A DNA stretch of 41,362 bases, taken from positions 1 to 41,362 of the forward strand of contig CALVRD010000003.1 of assembly GCA_944358435.1 (NCBI GenBank). The letters are read 5' to 3'. Positions 1 to 9,552 of the stretch are shown in pieces; the first letter of the stretch is position 1, and the number at the start of each line of letters is the position of its first letter. The DNA comes from an uncultured Bacilli bacterium (GTDB lineage Bacteria > Bacillota_I > Bacilli_A > RF39 > UBA660). The position numbers and the translations under genes are program-made. The notes under the pieces were generated by a model. That model was not told the origin of the DNA, made no database searches, and saw nothing but the letters and a program-made list of their open reading frames with translations.

Positions 1-60
1 TGTCTTAATTACATTTTACTAGACTTATTGCTTTTTTACTATATTGAAAAGTCTCACATC

Positions 61-82
61 AATTGTAACATTACAATTTTTA
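61..82 (+). terminator. Small inverted repeat, possible terminator of an upstream gene
   Basis: AATTGTA (61-67) and TACAATT (72-78) form a 7-bp hairpin with a 4-base loop, followed by a short T-rich run. It lies upstream of the -35 box at 105, so it could end a gene left of the window or act as an operator. The stem has little GC, so the call is weak. Confidence 0.3.
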
Positions 83-104
83 TTTATAGATTTTAAGAAT
101 TTCG

Positions 105-133
105 TTGACTATTGTGTTGAAAGATGATATAAT
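105..133 (+). promoter_or_regulatory. Housekeeping sigma promoter of the polysaccharide operon
   Basis: TTGACT at 105-110 and TATAAT at 128-133 are separated by exactly 17 bases, close to the sigma-A consensus. The first gene begins 33 bases downstream with a purine-rich ribosome site (AGAGGGGGA, 152-160). The following genes are all on the same strand with short gaps or overlaps, so this promoter probably drives the operon through the ligase gene ending at 13462. Confidence 0.75.
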
Positions 134-165
134 TATGTCGATTACTCGTGTAGAGGGGGATATGT

Positions 166-831
166 ATGGAAGAAATAAATCTAACAGAAGTGTACAGTTA
201 TTTTAAAGCAAGAATAATTTATATTTTAATAGCAGTGGTTGTAGTATTAATAGTTGGTAATATTTATACTTTATTAATTAAGACCCCAATGTATCAAAGC
301 AATACTACCATTGTTTTAGTAAGTGAAGAGAAAGATAATTTTAGCCAAAGTGATTTACAATTAAATCAAAAGTTAGTTGCTACTTATAGTCATATTATTA
401 AAAGTAGAAAAGTAGTTTCTAAAGTAATTGATAATTTAAATCTAAAAACTAGTGTTGCAGCATTATCTAACAATATTTCAGCAACTGCAGTAACTGATAC
501 AGAAATAATAAAGATTTCAGTAAATAGTTCAAATGCGAAAGAAGCTGCTTTAATTACTGATGAGGTTGCTAGAGTTTTCTCAGATGAAATTATAAGTATT
601 TATCATCTAGATAATGTTTCAGTATTAGATAAAGCTGAAATACCTAAAACGCCATATAATGTTAATTTCCTTAAGGATAATGTTATTTATTTACTAGTTG
701 GAATTATATTGTCATTTGGAGGAGTCTTTATTATGTACTATTTTGATACAACAATTAAATCTAGTGAAGTAATTGAAGACAAATTTGGGTTAACAGTACT
801 TGGTATTGTTCCTAGAGAAGGTAAGGAGTAG
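166..831 (+). CDS. Wzz/CpsC-type polysaccharide chain-length regulator
   Basis: This 221-aa protein has the polysaccharide co-polymerase layout: a short cytoplasmic N-terminus, a first membrane helix at about residues 16-38, an extracytoplasmic loop of about 130 residues, and a second helix at about 173-193 after a proline-containing stretch (P160, P163). The cytoplasmic tail ends LGIVP, as in Gram-positive CpsC/CapA proteins. In that family the protein sits in the membrane, activates the separate autokinase encoded next to it and sets polymer length. There is no fused kinase domain; the kinase is the next gene, overlapping here by one base as GTG or starting eight bases later. It is the first gene after the promoter at 105-133. 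CpsC/CapA/YwqC are equivalent names. Confidence 0.85.
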   Translation: MEEINLTEVYSYFKARIIYILIAVVVVLIVGNIYTLLIKTPMYQSNTTIVLVSEEKDNFSQSDLQLNQKLVATYSHIIKSRKVVSKVIDNLNLKTSVAALSNNISATAVTDTEIIKISVNSSNAKEAALITDEVARVFSDEIISIYHLDNVSVLDKAEIPKTPYNVNFLKDNVIYLLVGIILSFGGVFIMYYFDTTIKSSEVIEDKFGLTVLGIVPREGKE

Positions 832-839
832 TGAGTTAT

Positions 840-1550
840 ATGTCAACAGATTTAGTTATTAATGTTAATCCAAAGTCGAGATTTAGTGAATCTATTAAAA
901 CTATTCGTACAAATTTAGCTTTTTCTGCAATTAAAAAAGAAATGAAAGTTATTTTAAATACTTCGGCTCAAGTTGGAGATGGTAAAAGTTTTATTTCAGC
1001 TAATTTGGCTGTTGCTTATGCTCAAGAAGGAAAAAAAGTACTAGTAATAGATTGTGATTTAAGAAGAGGAAGACAACATGAGATATTTGAGGTAATGAAT
1101 ATAACTAGTGGTGGATATTCAAACTTAATCTTAAATTATAAAGAAGATATTGATTTAAAGAAATATATTATTCAGACAAGTAATAAAAATATTTATTTAT
1201 TACCAACAGGACCTATTCCTCCTAATCCAGTTGAATTATTGGGTTCAGAAAATAATGAAAAATTACTTGAGATTTTAAGAAATATATATGATGTAATTAT
1301 TCTAGATTGTCCGCCAGTTATAGGATTAAGTGATACATTAATTATGACGAGATATAGTGATGCTAATATAGTTGTTGTATCTAGTAAAAAAACAAAAATT
1401 GAAAGTTTAGATCGTGCTAAAAAAGCTTTTGAACAAGCTAATGCCAAAATTACAGGTGTTGTAATCAATAATGCTTCTGTCAAAGATAATAGTTACTATA
1501 GTTATTATTCAAATGATTACTATGGTGATAATAATAAGAAAAGGAAATGA
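840..1550 (+). CDS. CpsD/Wze-type bacterial tyrosine autokinase
   Basis: This is a cytoplasmic P-loop tyrosine kinase that, in known systems, autophosphorylates and cycles with the CpsB phosphatase to control capsule polymerisation. Visible are the Walker A motif (VGDGKS, about residues 45-50), the Walker A' motif VIDCDLRR (about 69-76), a Walker B motif VIILDCPP and a C-terminal tyrosine cluster (YYSYYSNDYYGD) that is the usual phosphorylation site. A GTG at 831 overlaps the previous stop, but the AAGGAG at 823-828 is only two bases before it. The ATG at 840 lies eleven bases after this site and is preferred, giving 236 aa. The last four bases overlap the phosphatase gene (ATGA), which suggests coupled translation. 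Confidence 0.88.
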   Translation: MSTDLVINVNPKSRFSESIKTIRTNLAFSAIKKEMKVILNTSAQVGDGKSFISANLAVAYAQEGKKVLVIDCDLRRGRQHEIFEVMNITSGGYSNLILNYKEDIDLKKYIIQTSNKNIYLLPTGPIPPNPVELLGSENNEKLLEILRNIYDVIILDCPPVIGLSDTLIMTRYSDANIVVVSSKKTKIESLDRAKKAFEQANAKITGVVINNASVKDNSYYSYYSNDYYGDNNKKRK

Positions 1551-2275
1551 AAGATTTACATTCCCATTTGCTTTTTGGTATTGATGATGGTAGTAGTAGT
1601 TTAGATGAGAGTGTTACTTTAATAAAAAAAGCGAGTGAAGAAGGAATAACAGATATTATGATTACCCCACATTATATGGAAGGTAGTCAGTATAATTGTA
1701 ACAATAAGAAAAAAAAGGAATTGTTTGACAGACTAGTTGATGAAGTGAAAAAAAACAAAATAAAGGTTAATTTATATTTAGGAAATGAAGTTTATATTTC
1801 ACAAAATATAGTAGAGTTATTAAATAAAAGAGAAATAGTGACTCTACACAATTCTAAATATTTATTACTTGAGTTTCCATCAGGAAACATGTTATACAAT
1901 ACAAAAGAAATAATATATGAATTAGTAGTTATGGGATGTGTTCCAATAATTGCTCATCCAGAGAGATATAGAATATTTCAAAGACACCCAGAGCATATGG
2001 AAGAATATCTAAGAATGGGTGTTTTATTGCAAGGAAATTATAAAAGTTTATTTGGAGTATATGGAAAAGATGCGAAAAAGACTTTAAAATATTTCTTACA
2101 AAAAGGATGGATTACTTTCTTAGGAAGTGATTGTCATCATGATGATAAATTCAATGTTAAAAAACTTAAAAAGAAATTGAAATCAATTTTAAAAAGTGAT
2201 AGTATGGTAGAGGATTTACTAAACAATAACTTTGATAAAGTAATAAAAGATGAAAATTCTGGCATCAAAAGATAA
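1547..2275 (+). CDS. CpsB/YwqE-type protein-tyrosine phosphatase (PHP fold)
   Basis: This 242-aa protein is the manganese-dependent phosphatase that removes phosphate from the CpsD tyrosine cluster. The metal-binding PHP motif DLHSH is at residues 3-7, followed by the family signature FGIDDGS. Further family motifs are TPHY (about 40-43), an internal GNE, HPERY and GSDCHHD near the C-terminus. The length fits the family (about 240-255). The ATG overlaps the cpsD stop by four bases, with AAAAGGA just upstream. The order regulator-kinase-phosphatase-priming transferase is typical of Gram-positive capsule loci, although B often precedes C and D in streptococci. Confidence 0.88.
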   Translation: MKDLHSHLLFGIDDGSSSLDESVTLIKKASEEGITDIMITPHYMEGSQYNCNNKKKKELFDRLVDEVKKNKIKVNLYLGNEVYISQNIVELLNKREIVTLHNSKYLLLEFPSGNMLYNTKEIIYELVVMGCVPIIAHPERYRIFQRHPEHMEEYLRMGVLLQGNYKSLFGVYGKDAKKTLKYFLQKGWITFLGSDCHHDDKFNVKKLKKKLKSILKSDSMVEDLLNNNFDKVIKDENSGIKR

Positions 2276-2321
2276 GTTTATAAGATAATAAATAATTAAA
2301 AAGGGTGAGGGGTGTATTATT

Positions 2322-2996
2322 ATGAATGGAGTATTAGATGTGGAAGAGATAAATACAAAGGAAAAAGTAGCAATTAAAGAATTAGGATATCTATTTATTA
2401 AAAGAACATTTGATATTATATGTGCAATTATTGGGTGTATATTCTTAATTCCTATCACAATTATTGTAAAAGTTGTTTCAATTTGTAGTGGAGATTTTCA
2501 TTCGATATTTTATACACAGAAAAGAATTGGTAAAGATGGAAAAATTATGCATTTATATAAATTTAGATCGATGATTCCAAATGCTGATGAAGTATTAAAA
2601 GACATGCTAAAAGAGGATAAATGGAAAAAAGAATGGGATAAAAATCAGAAATTTGAACATGATCCTAGAATAACTAAAATTGGTAATTTCTTACGAAAAA
2701 CTTCATTAGATGAAGTTCCACAATTTATTAATGTATTATGCGGCGATATGTCTATGATTGGTCCTAGGCCATTAATAGAAGGTGAACTTGATGCTCATAA
2801 TGGAGATCATGAATTATATGAAAGTGTAAGACCTGGAATAACAGGTTGGTGGGCATGTAATGGTAGAAGTGCTACTACATATGAAAAGAGATTGGAATTA
2901 GAATATTATTATATTAAGAATAAAAGTTTGTGGTTAGATATTAAGTGTGTATTTAAAACGATTAGTGCTGTTTTATTTAAAACAGGGGCAAAGTAA
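2322..2996 (+). CDS. Undecaprenyl-phosphate sugar-1-phosphate transferase (priming enzyme)
   Basis: This is the initiating transferase of the pathway. It moves a sugar-1-phosphate from a nucleotide sugar to undecaprenyl phosphate on the inner membrane face. The 224-aa protein is the short form: one hydrophobic segment at about residues 28-50 (KRTFDIICAIIGCIF) and then the catalytic domain, without the extra N-terminal membrane and Rossmann-like domains of CpsE/WbaP. Family motifs are YKFRSM, LRKTSLDEVPQ, IGPRPL and VRPGITGWW. The start at ATG 2322 has GGTGAGGGG upstream. The sugar transferred cannot be told from sequence alone. Confidence 0.88.
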   Translation: MNGVLDVEEINTKEKVAIKELGYLFIKRTFDIICAIIGCIFLIPITIIVKVVSICSGDFHSIFYTQKRIGKDGKIMHLYKFRSMIPNADEVLKDMLKEDKWKKEWDKNQKFEHDPRITKIGNFLRKTSLDEVPQFINVLCGDMSMIGPRPLIEGELDAHNGDHELYESVRPGITGWWACNGRSATTYEKRLELEYYYIKNKSLWLDIKCVFKTISAVLFKTGAK

Positions 2997-3050
2997 ATAT
3001 AAATATATACTATGTTTATGCATGGTATATTTTTGTTAATGAGGTGTTTT

Positions 3051-5294
3051 ATGAATAACAAAAATAATGAACCATTACGTGTAGCTCAAGTTATTGGTAA
3101 ATGGCTTGGTGGAGGAGTAGAATCAGTAATAATGAATTATTATTGTCACAATGATCATAATAAAATACCATTTTATTTTATTTGTGATGAAGATTCTACA
3201 TGTATTCCAAGAGAAGAAATAGAAAAATTAGGTGGAAAAGTAATTGTAGTTCCCCCTTATCAAAAATTGAATAAATATCTGAAAGAATTAAAAAGAATAT
3301 TTAAAGAAAACAAATATCAAATAGTACATTCAAATATTAATGCATTAAGTGTATTTCCATTATATGCTGCCAAAAAGGCAGGAGTACCTGTAAGAATTGC
3401 TCATAGTCATTCTACAAGCAATAAGAAAGAATGGAAAAAAACGTTATTAAAAAACGTTTTACGGCCATTTAGTAAAGTATATGCAACAGATTACTTTGCA
3501 TGTAGTGAATTGGCTGGAAGATGGTTGTTTGGAAATAAGACATTTGAACAGGGAAAAGTAACTATTATAAATAATGCTATTGATTTGGATAAATTTAAAT
3601 ATGATGAAAAAATAAGAAAAGAAAAAAGGAAAGAACTAGGTATTAATGATGATACATTAGTAATTGGACATATTGGTAGATTTGTTGCACAAAAAAATCA
3701 TACATTCTTAATTGATATTTTTACTGAAATATTTAAGGAAAATTCTAATAGTGTACTATTATTAGCGGGAGAAGGGCCATTAAAAGATGAAATTCAAAAT
3801 AAAGTAAAAGAATTGGGTTTAGAAGAAAACGTTAAATTCTTAGGTCAAAGAAAAGATGCGAACGAACTATATCAAGCTTTTGATGTGTTTTTACTTCCAA
3901 GTTTATATGAAGGATTACCTGTTGTGGGAGTAGAGGCACAAGCTGCTGGCCTATTATGTGTCTTATCTGATGATATGACAAAAGAAACAAAGATAATTGA
4001 TTCTACAATATTTATGTCTTTAAAAGAAAAAACTTGCGCTTGGACAAATACTTTACTTGAACGATTTAACGACTTCGAAAGAAAAAACACAGAAATAGAA
4101 ATTTCTGATAATGGATTTAATATAGAGAGAGAGTCAAATAAATTGGAATATAAATATCTAGAAATGAGTAGTATCGAAAATCAGATAAGGAAAAGAATAC
4201 TTTATTTTGTAGATAATTTAAACTTTGGCGGTATACAATCATTTATTATGAATCTGATAGATGGATTTAATAAAAATGAATTTGATATTGAAATATTAAC
4301 ATTAAATTATGGGGAAGAATCAGTCATAGAAAAACAATTAAAACAGCATGGAGTAAATGTTTATAGATCAAATGAAAAGTTAAATAATATTTTAAGTTTT
4401 ATAAAATATGGTCAATTTTTGAAGAAATTTTTTGTAACACACAAATATGACGTTGTACACGTTCATGGTTCTAGTAAAAATTATATGGTATTAAAATATG
4501 CGAAAAAAAATAATGTTGCTACGAGAATAATTCACTCTCATAGTACAAGTTTTCAAACCAATAGTAAATCTAGAAAGATCATTGGTAATATTATGAAAAT
4601 GTTGATGAAAAAATATGCAAATAAATTTCTTGCTTGTTCCTATGAAGCTGGTTTATGGCTTTTTGGAAAAAAGATTGTTAATGGTAATTCCTTTTACGTG
4701 ATTAAGAACTGTATTAAAAATGATAAATATATATATAATAGTAAAATTAGAAATGTTACAAGAGAAGAACTTAATATAAAAAAAGATGCGGTAATAATAG
4801 GACACGTTGGTCGTATGATTGAAATAAAAAATCATAGTTATCTATTAAAAGTTTTTAAAGAGTATCAAAAATTAAATAGAAATTCAAAGTTACTATTAAT
4901 TGGTACTGGTCCATTAGAGGATCAACTAAAACAAGAGGCAAAAGATTTGAAAATTGATAGCGATGTTTTGTTCTTAGGATTTCAGAGTGAAACTAATAAA
5001 TACTTACAAGCCCTAGATATATTTGTATTGCCTAGTTTATTTGAAGGGTTACCAATGGTATTAGTTGAAGCACAAACAAATGGACTAAAATGTTTTGTTT
5101 CAGATAAAGTATCAAGAGAAGCAAAATTAAGCGATAATCTAGAATTTATAAATATAAATGAAGTACCAGAAAAATTTGCTGAAAAGATATTTAAAACTAA
5201 TTATGAACGAAATAATAATGTAAATTTAATTAAAAAAAGAGGATTTTTCTTGGAAGATGTTGTAAATGTGTTAGCTGATATATATTTAAAATAG
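3051..5294 (+). CDS. Fused double GT4 glycosyltransferase
   Basis: Two complete GT4-type (GT-B fold) glycosyltransferase units lie in one 747-aa protein, at about residues 8-370 and 378-745. They are visibly paralogous: IAHSHSTS matches IIHSHSTS, CSELAGRWLFG matches CSYEAGLWLFG, IGHIGRF matches IGHVGRM, and LPSLYEGLPVV matches LPSLFEGLPMV. Both units keep the EX7E donor-binding motif (EGLPVVGVE and EGLPMVLVE), so both may be active and add consecutive sugars to the lipid-linked repeat. The open frame extends to 3012, but GAGGTG at 3041-3046 just before ATG 3051 marks the likely start. The C-terminus ends 17 bases before the polymerase gene start. An alternative is that one half is structural only. 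Confidence 0.85.
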   Translation: MNNKNNEPLRVAQVIGKWLGGGVESVIMNYYCHNDHNKIPFYFICDEDSTCIPREEIEKLGGKVIVVPPYQKLNKYLKELKRIFKENKYQIVHSNINALSVFPLYAAKKAGVPVRIAHSHSTSNKKEWKKTLLKNVLRPFSKVYATDYFACSELAGRWLFGNKTFEQGKVTIINNAIDLDKFKYDEKIRKEKRKELGINDDTLVIGHIGRFVAQKNHTFLIDIFTEIFKENSNSVLLLAGEGPLKDEIQNKVKELGLEENVKFLGQRKDANELYQAFDVFLLPSLYEGLPVVGVEAQAAGLLCVLSDDMTKETKIIDSTIFMSLKEKTCAWTNTLLERFNDFERKNTEIEISDNGFNIERESNKLEYKYLEMSSIENQIRKRILYFVDNLNFGGIQSFIMNLIDGFNKNEFDIEILTLNYGEESVIEKQLKQHGVNVYRSNEKLNNILSFIKYGQFLKKFFVTHKYDVVHVHGSSKNYMVLKYAKKNNVATRIIHSHSTSFQTNSKSRKIIGNIMKMLMKKYANKFLACSYEAGLWLFGKKIVNGNSFYVIKNCIKNDKYIYNSKIRNVTREELNIKKDAVIIGHVGRMIEIKNHSYLLKVFKEYQKLNRNSKLLLIGTGPLEDQLKQEAKDLKIDSDVLFLGFQSETNKYLQALDIFVLPSLFEGLPMVLVEAQTNGLKCFVSDKVSREAKLSDNLEFININEVPEKFAEKIFKTNYERNNNVNLIKKRGFFLEDVVNVLADIYLK

Positions 5295-5311
5295 TATCTA
5301 GGAGGATGAAA

Positions 5312-6421
5312 ATGAATTTTAATAAAAAAAGGATTGTCCAATTCATTATAATATTTCTTTTATTATTATACAAATATTTGTGTATGTGGTTTAAAAATTT
5401 GAATAATTATTTTTCATTGATAGTGATATTTGTAATGATACTTTCAATATTTTTCTTATTAAAAGAGGACTATTCGAAAGGTGTCATAAAAAAAATTATA
5501 ATAATTATAATCTTTTATCTTATTACTGCATACGTAGTTGGAACTATAGATATAATAGTATCTTTGTTATTTGCACTATTATTTTATAAGGAAAAAGATG
5601 GAGAAAAGAATTTTCTTAAAATGTTTATTACCATTTCAGCAGTTCTATTCTGCAGTACTATATTTTTATATTGTATTGGCATTTTGAATAATGTTTCATC
5701 AAGAAGATTAGTTAACGGAGAGATGATGGGTAGATATAGTTTAGGTTTTTCTCACGTAAATGCGGTGTTTATGTATTTCTTACCAATAATACTTGGATAT
5801 CTGTATTTAAATAATGAGCATATTAATACTAAACTTTTTTTAGCTATCGTTGATATTATCTCGCTTATATTATATAAATACTCATTATGTAGAACTGGCA
5901 TAATATTAGTAATTTTAATAAATATATTTATTATTTTTAGAAAAATTTTATTTACTAGCAAGGTATTTAAATTTATAATTAAGCATAGTTATTTTATTTT
6001 TGGTATTTTATCAATTGTTATTGCGTATCAGGTTGGGAATGATTTTAATAGTTCAATTAATAAGCTGCTTAGTTATAGACCGTATTATGTGTTATTAAAT
6101 TTAGAAAGATTTGGAATTCATTTTTTAGGATATGGTGTTAATAATGTCTTAGCGTTCAATATTATGATGGATAATGGTTATATGACAATCTTGTTAGCTT
6201 ATGGCTTAATATCATATATATTTTATTATTATTTTCATCTCAAAGCTTTTAATGATTTTAGTAAAAATTATTTTTATTTAATAGTACTTTCGATTTTTAG
6301 TTTTTACATGATATTTGAAAATGATGTTCTATATAGTACAAACTTTATTTTAACAATAGAATTTATTATGTTTTTGAGAGATAGTTCAAAGAAAGGAGTG
6401 AAATATATTGATGAAGACTGA
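5312..6421 (+). CDS. Wzy/O-antigen polymerase-like membrane protein
   Basis: This 369-aa protein is dominated by hydrophobic segments, roughly ten to eleven predicted spans, with a larger soluble loop in the second half (around FNSSINKLLSYRPYYVLLN and the following GYGVNN). This pattern matches Wzy polymerases, which join repeat units outside the membrane. Wzy proteins share little sequence, so the call rests on topology and on position beside a flippase, a chain-length regulator and glycosyltransferases. AGGAGG at 5300-5305 abuts the ATG at 5306 with no spacing. The ATG at 5312 lies six bases after it and is preferred. The 3' end overlaps the next gene by about 11 bases. Confidence 0.72.
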   Translation: MNFNKKRIVQFIIIFLLLLYKYLCMWFKNLNNYFSLIVIFVMILSIFFLLKEDYSKGVIKKIIIIIIFYLITAYVVGTIDIIVSLLFALLFYKEKDGEKNFLKMFITISAVLFCSTIFLYCIGILNNVSSRRLVNGEMMGRYSLGFSHVNAVFMYFLPIILGYLYLNNEHINTKLFLAIVDIISLILYKYSLCRTGIILVILINIFIIFRKILFTSKVFKFIIKHSYFIFGILSIVIAYQVGNDFNSSINKLLSYRPYYVLLNLERFGIHFLGYGVNNVLAFNIMMDNGYMTILLAYGLISYIFYYYFHLKAFNDFSKNYFYLIVLSIFSFYMIFENDVLYSTNFILTIEFIMFLRDSSKKGVKYIDED

Positions 6422-7385
6422 TAAGGTGTCTATAATTGTTCCATTTTACAATGCTGAAATGTTTATTGAGCGATGTATAATATCAATAATAGAACAAAGC
6501 TATAAAAATTTTGAATTATTATTAATTGATGATGGTTCAACTGATAAGAGCTATACTATCTGCGAAAAAATAAAAAAAGGACATTCTAATATAAAATTAT
6601 TTAAGAAAAAAAATGGAGGACCATCAAGTGCTAGAAATTATGGCATAGATAAAGCAACTGGTAAATATATCATGTTTGTTGATGCTGATGATTGCATTAG
6701 CAAAGATTGCTTAAAAAAGATGATAGAGACCGTCGATGACACCAGTTTAATTAAAGTAAATTACAATATTATAAAAGAACATAAGAACATTATTAACAAT
6801 AAAGAAATCTCTGGATTATCTAATATAGAAGTTATTGACAACATTTTATCATGTCATACGCAAGGCTTTATAGCGGGAACTCTTTTTTCAAAAAAAACAA
6901 TAGGTGATTTAAGGTTTGATGAAAGTACATTTTTTCTTGAAGATACTTTATTTTTGATACAATATTTAAAAAGAATTAAGACTGTAAAAATTGTTGATGA
7001 AGTATATTTTTATTTCATAAATAAAAATAGTATTACTGCTTCTAACGAAAAAATATTAACTAACATTATTTCAATAGATTATTCATTAAAACAAATTGAA
7101 AATGAACTTAAAACTATTGATATTAAAAATGTAAATGATAAGATAAATATGAAAAAGATTAAATTGATAGAAGCAGAATTAGCAAAAGTAAAATCAAGCT
7201 ATGAACTGTCCATTATTTTGAATAAAAAAGATTTTCAAGATATTTTGGCAAAAATCAACAGTCCAGAACGGTTTTCACAATTTTATAGAATTTACTTTTA
7301 TTTGTTAAGAAAAAAATGTAAAACATTTTTAATAATTTATGTTAAAATTAGAAAAGTCTTGAAAACTATAAAAAGTAACTTATAG
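6411..7385 (+). CDS. GT2 family glycosyltransferase
   Basis: A GT-A fold transferase of 324 aa. The N-terminal half has the family's nucleotide-sugar site: SIIVPFYNAE near residues 7-16, LLIDDGSTD at about 36-44, NGGPSSARNYG, and the metal-binding FVDADD at about 83-88. The C-terminal third is lysine/isoleucine-rich and poorly conserved, as is common for acceptor-side regions. It probably adds one sugar to the lipid-linked repeat unit. TTG 6408 and ATG 6411 are both in frame after AAGGAG (6393-6398); ATG is chosen. It overlaps the polymerase gene, consistent with operon membership. Confidence 0.85.
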   Translation: MKTDKVSIIVPFYNAEMFIERCIISIIEQSYKNFELLLIDDGSTDKSYTICEKIKKGHSNIKLFKKKNGGPSSARNYGIDKATGKYIMFVDADDCISKDCLKKMIETVDDTSLIKVNYNIIKEHKNIINNKEISGLSNIEVIDNILSCHTQGFIAGTLFSKKTIGDLRFDESTFFLEDTLFLIQYLKRIKTVKIVDEVYFYFINKNSITASNEKILTNIISIDYSLKQIENELKTIDIKNVNDKINMKKIKLIEAELAKVKSSYELSIILNKKDFQDILAKINSPERFSQFYRIYFYLLRKKCKTFLIIYVKIRKVLKTIKSNL

Positions 7386-7400
7386 GAGAGTGTGATATAT

Positions 7401-8393
7401 ATGAAGTTATCAATTATAATTCCATTATATAATTGTGAAAAATTTGTTAAAGAATGTTTAGATTCTATTTTTAATGAAGCTACAAATAAAGATAATTTTG
7501 AAGTTATATTAATAAATGACGGATCTACTGACAGAACTAAAGATATAATCTCTAATTATTCAATAAAGAGTAGTAACATTAAAATAATAAATCAAGAAAA
7601 TCATGGAGTTTCCTATTCTAGAAATTGTGGAATAAAAAAAGCCACTGGGAAGTATTTAATGTTTGTAGATGGTGATGATGTTCTTGAAAAATTTTGGTAT
7701 AAAAACATAAAAAAATATCTCGAAAACTCTAAGTATGATATTATATATTTTTCAAAAAATGGAGAATATATTAAAAAAGAAAAAATGCTTAGTTATATTA
7801 TTGGCTATAATGATAAAAATATATGTCTAGCAGGACCATATTCGAAGATATTTAAAAGAGAAATGATTTTAAAAAATGACATCAAATTTTATGAAGAATT
7901 GATTAATGGTGAAGATATGCTTTTCAATATTAGGGCATTTTTAGCTAGTAAAAGTATAAAAATTGATTCTGGAAGCTTTTATAAATATAGGATTTATAGC
8001 GGTTCTGCGACTAAAAAATTTGATTCAAATATTTTCTATTCAGATATTAAGTTTTATGAATACTTAAACGTCATTTTGACAACACAAATGGTAGAAGAGA
8101 AAACGATTAAAAATATAAGAGACTATTGTCTTGCAAATGCAGTTATGAATATTAGTGGAAGAGTATGTTATATTAGTTCATACAAGCTGGCAAAAAAATA
8201 TTTTAATAAGTTAAATAATAATCCATATCTTGAAATCAAAAAAAATGGTTACAAATTAGTAAATAATAAAAAAATTAGACTTATTTTATTATTATATAAA
8301 AAAAATATGTTTTTCTTTATATATAAAATATTATCATTTAATATATTAATTTTAAAGCATAAGCAAAAGAACACATTTTTTGAAATTTTATAA
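7401..8393 (+). CDS. GT2 family glycosyltransferase
   Basis: A second GT-A transferase, 330 aa, with LSIIIPLYNCEKF at the N-terminus, LINDGSTD at about residues 37-44, NHGVSYSRNCG and the metal site FVDGDD. A long basic, hydrophobic C-terminal tail may hold it at the membrane. It is related to the preceding gene but clearly different, so the two likely make different linkages. A GTG at 7392 sits only three bases after AGGAG (7384-7388). ATG 7401 begins the canonical MKLSIIIPLYN and is preferred. Fifteen bases separate it from the previous stop. Confidence 0.86.
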   Translation: MKLSIIIPLYNCEKFVKECLDSIFNEATNKDNFEVILINDGSTDRTKDIISNYSIKSSNIKIINQENHGVSYSRNCGIKKATGKYLMFVDGDDVLEKFWYKNIKKYLENSKYDIIYFSKNGEYIKKEKMLSYIIGYNDKNICLAGPYSKIFKREMILKNDIKFYEELINGEDMLFNIRAFLASKSIKIDSGSFYKYRIYSGSATKKFDSNIFYSDIKFYEYLNVILTTQMVEEKTIKNIRDYCLANAVMNISGRVCYISSYKLAKKYFNKLNNNPYLEIKKNGYKLVNNKKIRLILLLYKKNMFFFIYKILSFNILILKHKQKNTFFEIL

Positions 8394-8412
8394 TAAATCA
8401 AAGGAGAAAAAT

Positions 8413-9552
8413 ATGAAAAAAATAGGAATTATAACTTTTCACAATTCTTACAATTGTGGATCGATGTTAGAGTCTTACGCCATGCAAGAAATTATAAAAA
8501 AATATGCTAATGTACCGGTTGAAATTATAGATTTTTCTAATGCAGGTCAAAAAAGGTTATATAACAGTTGGTTTAAAAATAATTTAAATAAAAATATTAT
8601 TAAAAATGTTTTACTAATTACTGCACATAAAAAAATTGTAAATAATAATAGTAAATACGAAATGTTTAAAAAGAAAAATTTTAATTTATCAAAAGAATAC
8701 ACAAGATTAGAAGATTTAGAAGATAAGGAATATATAATGGTAATTTCTGGAAGCGATCAAATTTGGAATATAACAATAGATGATAGCGATGATGCATATT
8801 TTTTACCATGGGTTAAAAATGCTAAGAAAGTTGCATATGCACCAAGTTTTGGAGCAAAAAGAATTCAAGATTACACTGCTGAAAGCGAAAAATATAAAAA
8901 TTATTTGAATTCATATGATGCGTTATCAATAAGAGAAAACAATGGTCGAAAATGGATTAAAGAATTGATAGGAAAAGATGTGCCAGTTTTAATTGATCCT
9001 ACTTTGCTATTGTCTAGTGAAGAATATGACAAGCTAGTATCCACTGATTTGACTGTAAATGGTAAATATATATTCTTTTATTGTCCAGATTTTAATCTTA
9101 ACATTTGTAAATATGTAAAGAATATATCAAAAAAATATCACTTGAAAGTTATTACATGGAGTACAAAATCATATTATATAAATTTTATCAAAAGATTTGG
9201 ATTTGAATTAGCAGAATATGAGAATCCAAGCGCATACTTATATTATATAAAAAATGCAGAACTAGTTATAACCACTTCATTTCATGGGACTATATTTTCT
9301 ACAATCTATAGAAAAAATTTTATTACAGTCAAAAATGGTGGTATGTATGGTAAAGATGACAGAGTGATAACATTATTATCACAACTTGATATGTTAGATA
9401 GACTTATTCCATATAAGTTTGATGAAGATTTTAATTATTTAGCCAATATAAATTATGACAACTATGAAAGAAATTTAAAAAGGCTAAAAGAAGAAGCAAA
9501 AGATTTTTTAATGAAAAATATAGGTGAATTAAAAGATGAAAGATGTGAATAA
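8413..9552 (+). CDS. Polysaccharide pyruvyl transferase family protein
   Basis: The 379-aa protein carries the hallmarks of the PS_pyruv_trans family: GIITFHNSYNCGSMLESYA at the N-terminus, ISGSDQIWN in the middle, YAPSFGA, and the late motif TTSFHGTIF. Family members move a pyruvate ketal from phosphoenolpyruvate onto a sugar, adding negative charge to surface polymers. Some family members (CsaB-like) modify cell-wall polymers for S-layer anchoring. The open frame reaches back to 8380, but AAGGAG at 8401-8406 six bases before ATG 8413 fixes the start. It overlaps the flippase gene by 17 bases. The acceptor sugar is unknown. Confidence 0.85.
   Translation: MKKIGIITFHNSYNCGSMLESYAMQEIIKKYANVPVEIIDFSNAGQKRLYNSWFKNNLNKNIIKNVLLITAHKKIVNNNSKYEMFKKKNFNLSKEYTRLEDLEDKEYIMVISGSDQIWNITIDDSDDAYFLPWVKNAKKVAYAPSFGAKRIQDYTAESEKYKNYLNSYDALSIRENNGRKWIKELIGKDVPVLIDPTLLLSSEEYDKLVSTDLTVNGKYIFFYCPDFNLNICKYVKNISKKYHLKVITWSTKSYYINFIKRFGFELAEYENPSAYLYYIKNAELVITTSFHGTIFSTIYRKNFITVKNGGMYGKDDRVITLLSQLDMLDRLIPYKFDEDFNYLANINYDNYERNLKRLKEEAKDFLMKNIGELKDERCE

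Noticed and set aside
1193-1483. Antisense reading frame of 96 codons inside the autokinase gene
   Set aside because: It lies fully inside a well-supported gene, has no ribosome site and encodes no recognisable protein.
3012-3050. Extended N-terminus of the double glycosyltransferase (13 extra residues)
   Set aside because: The GAGGTG site at 3041-3046 falls inside this stretch and points to ATG 3051; the extra residues are not GT4-like.
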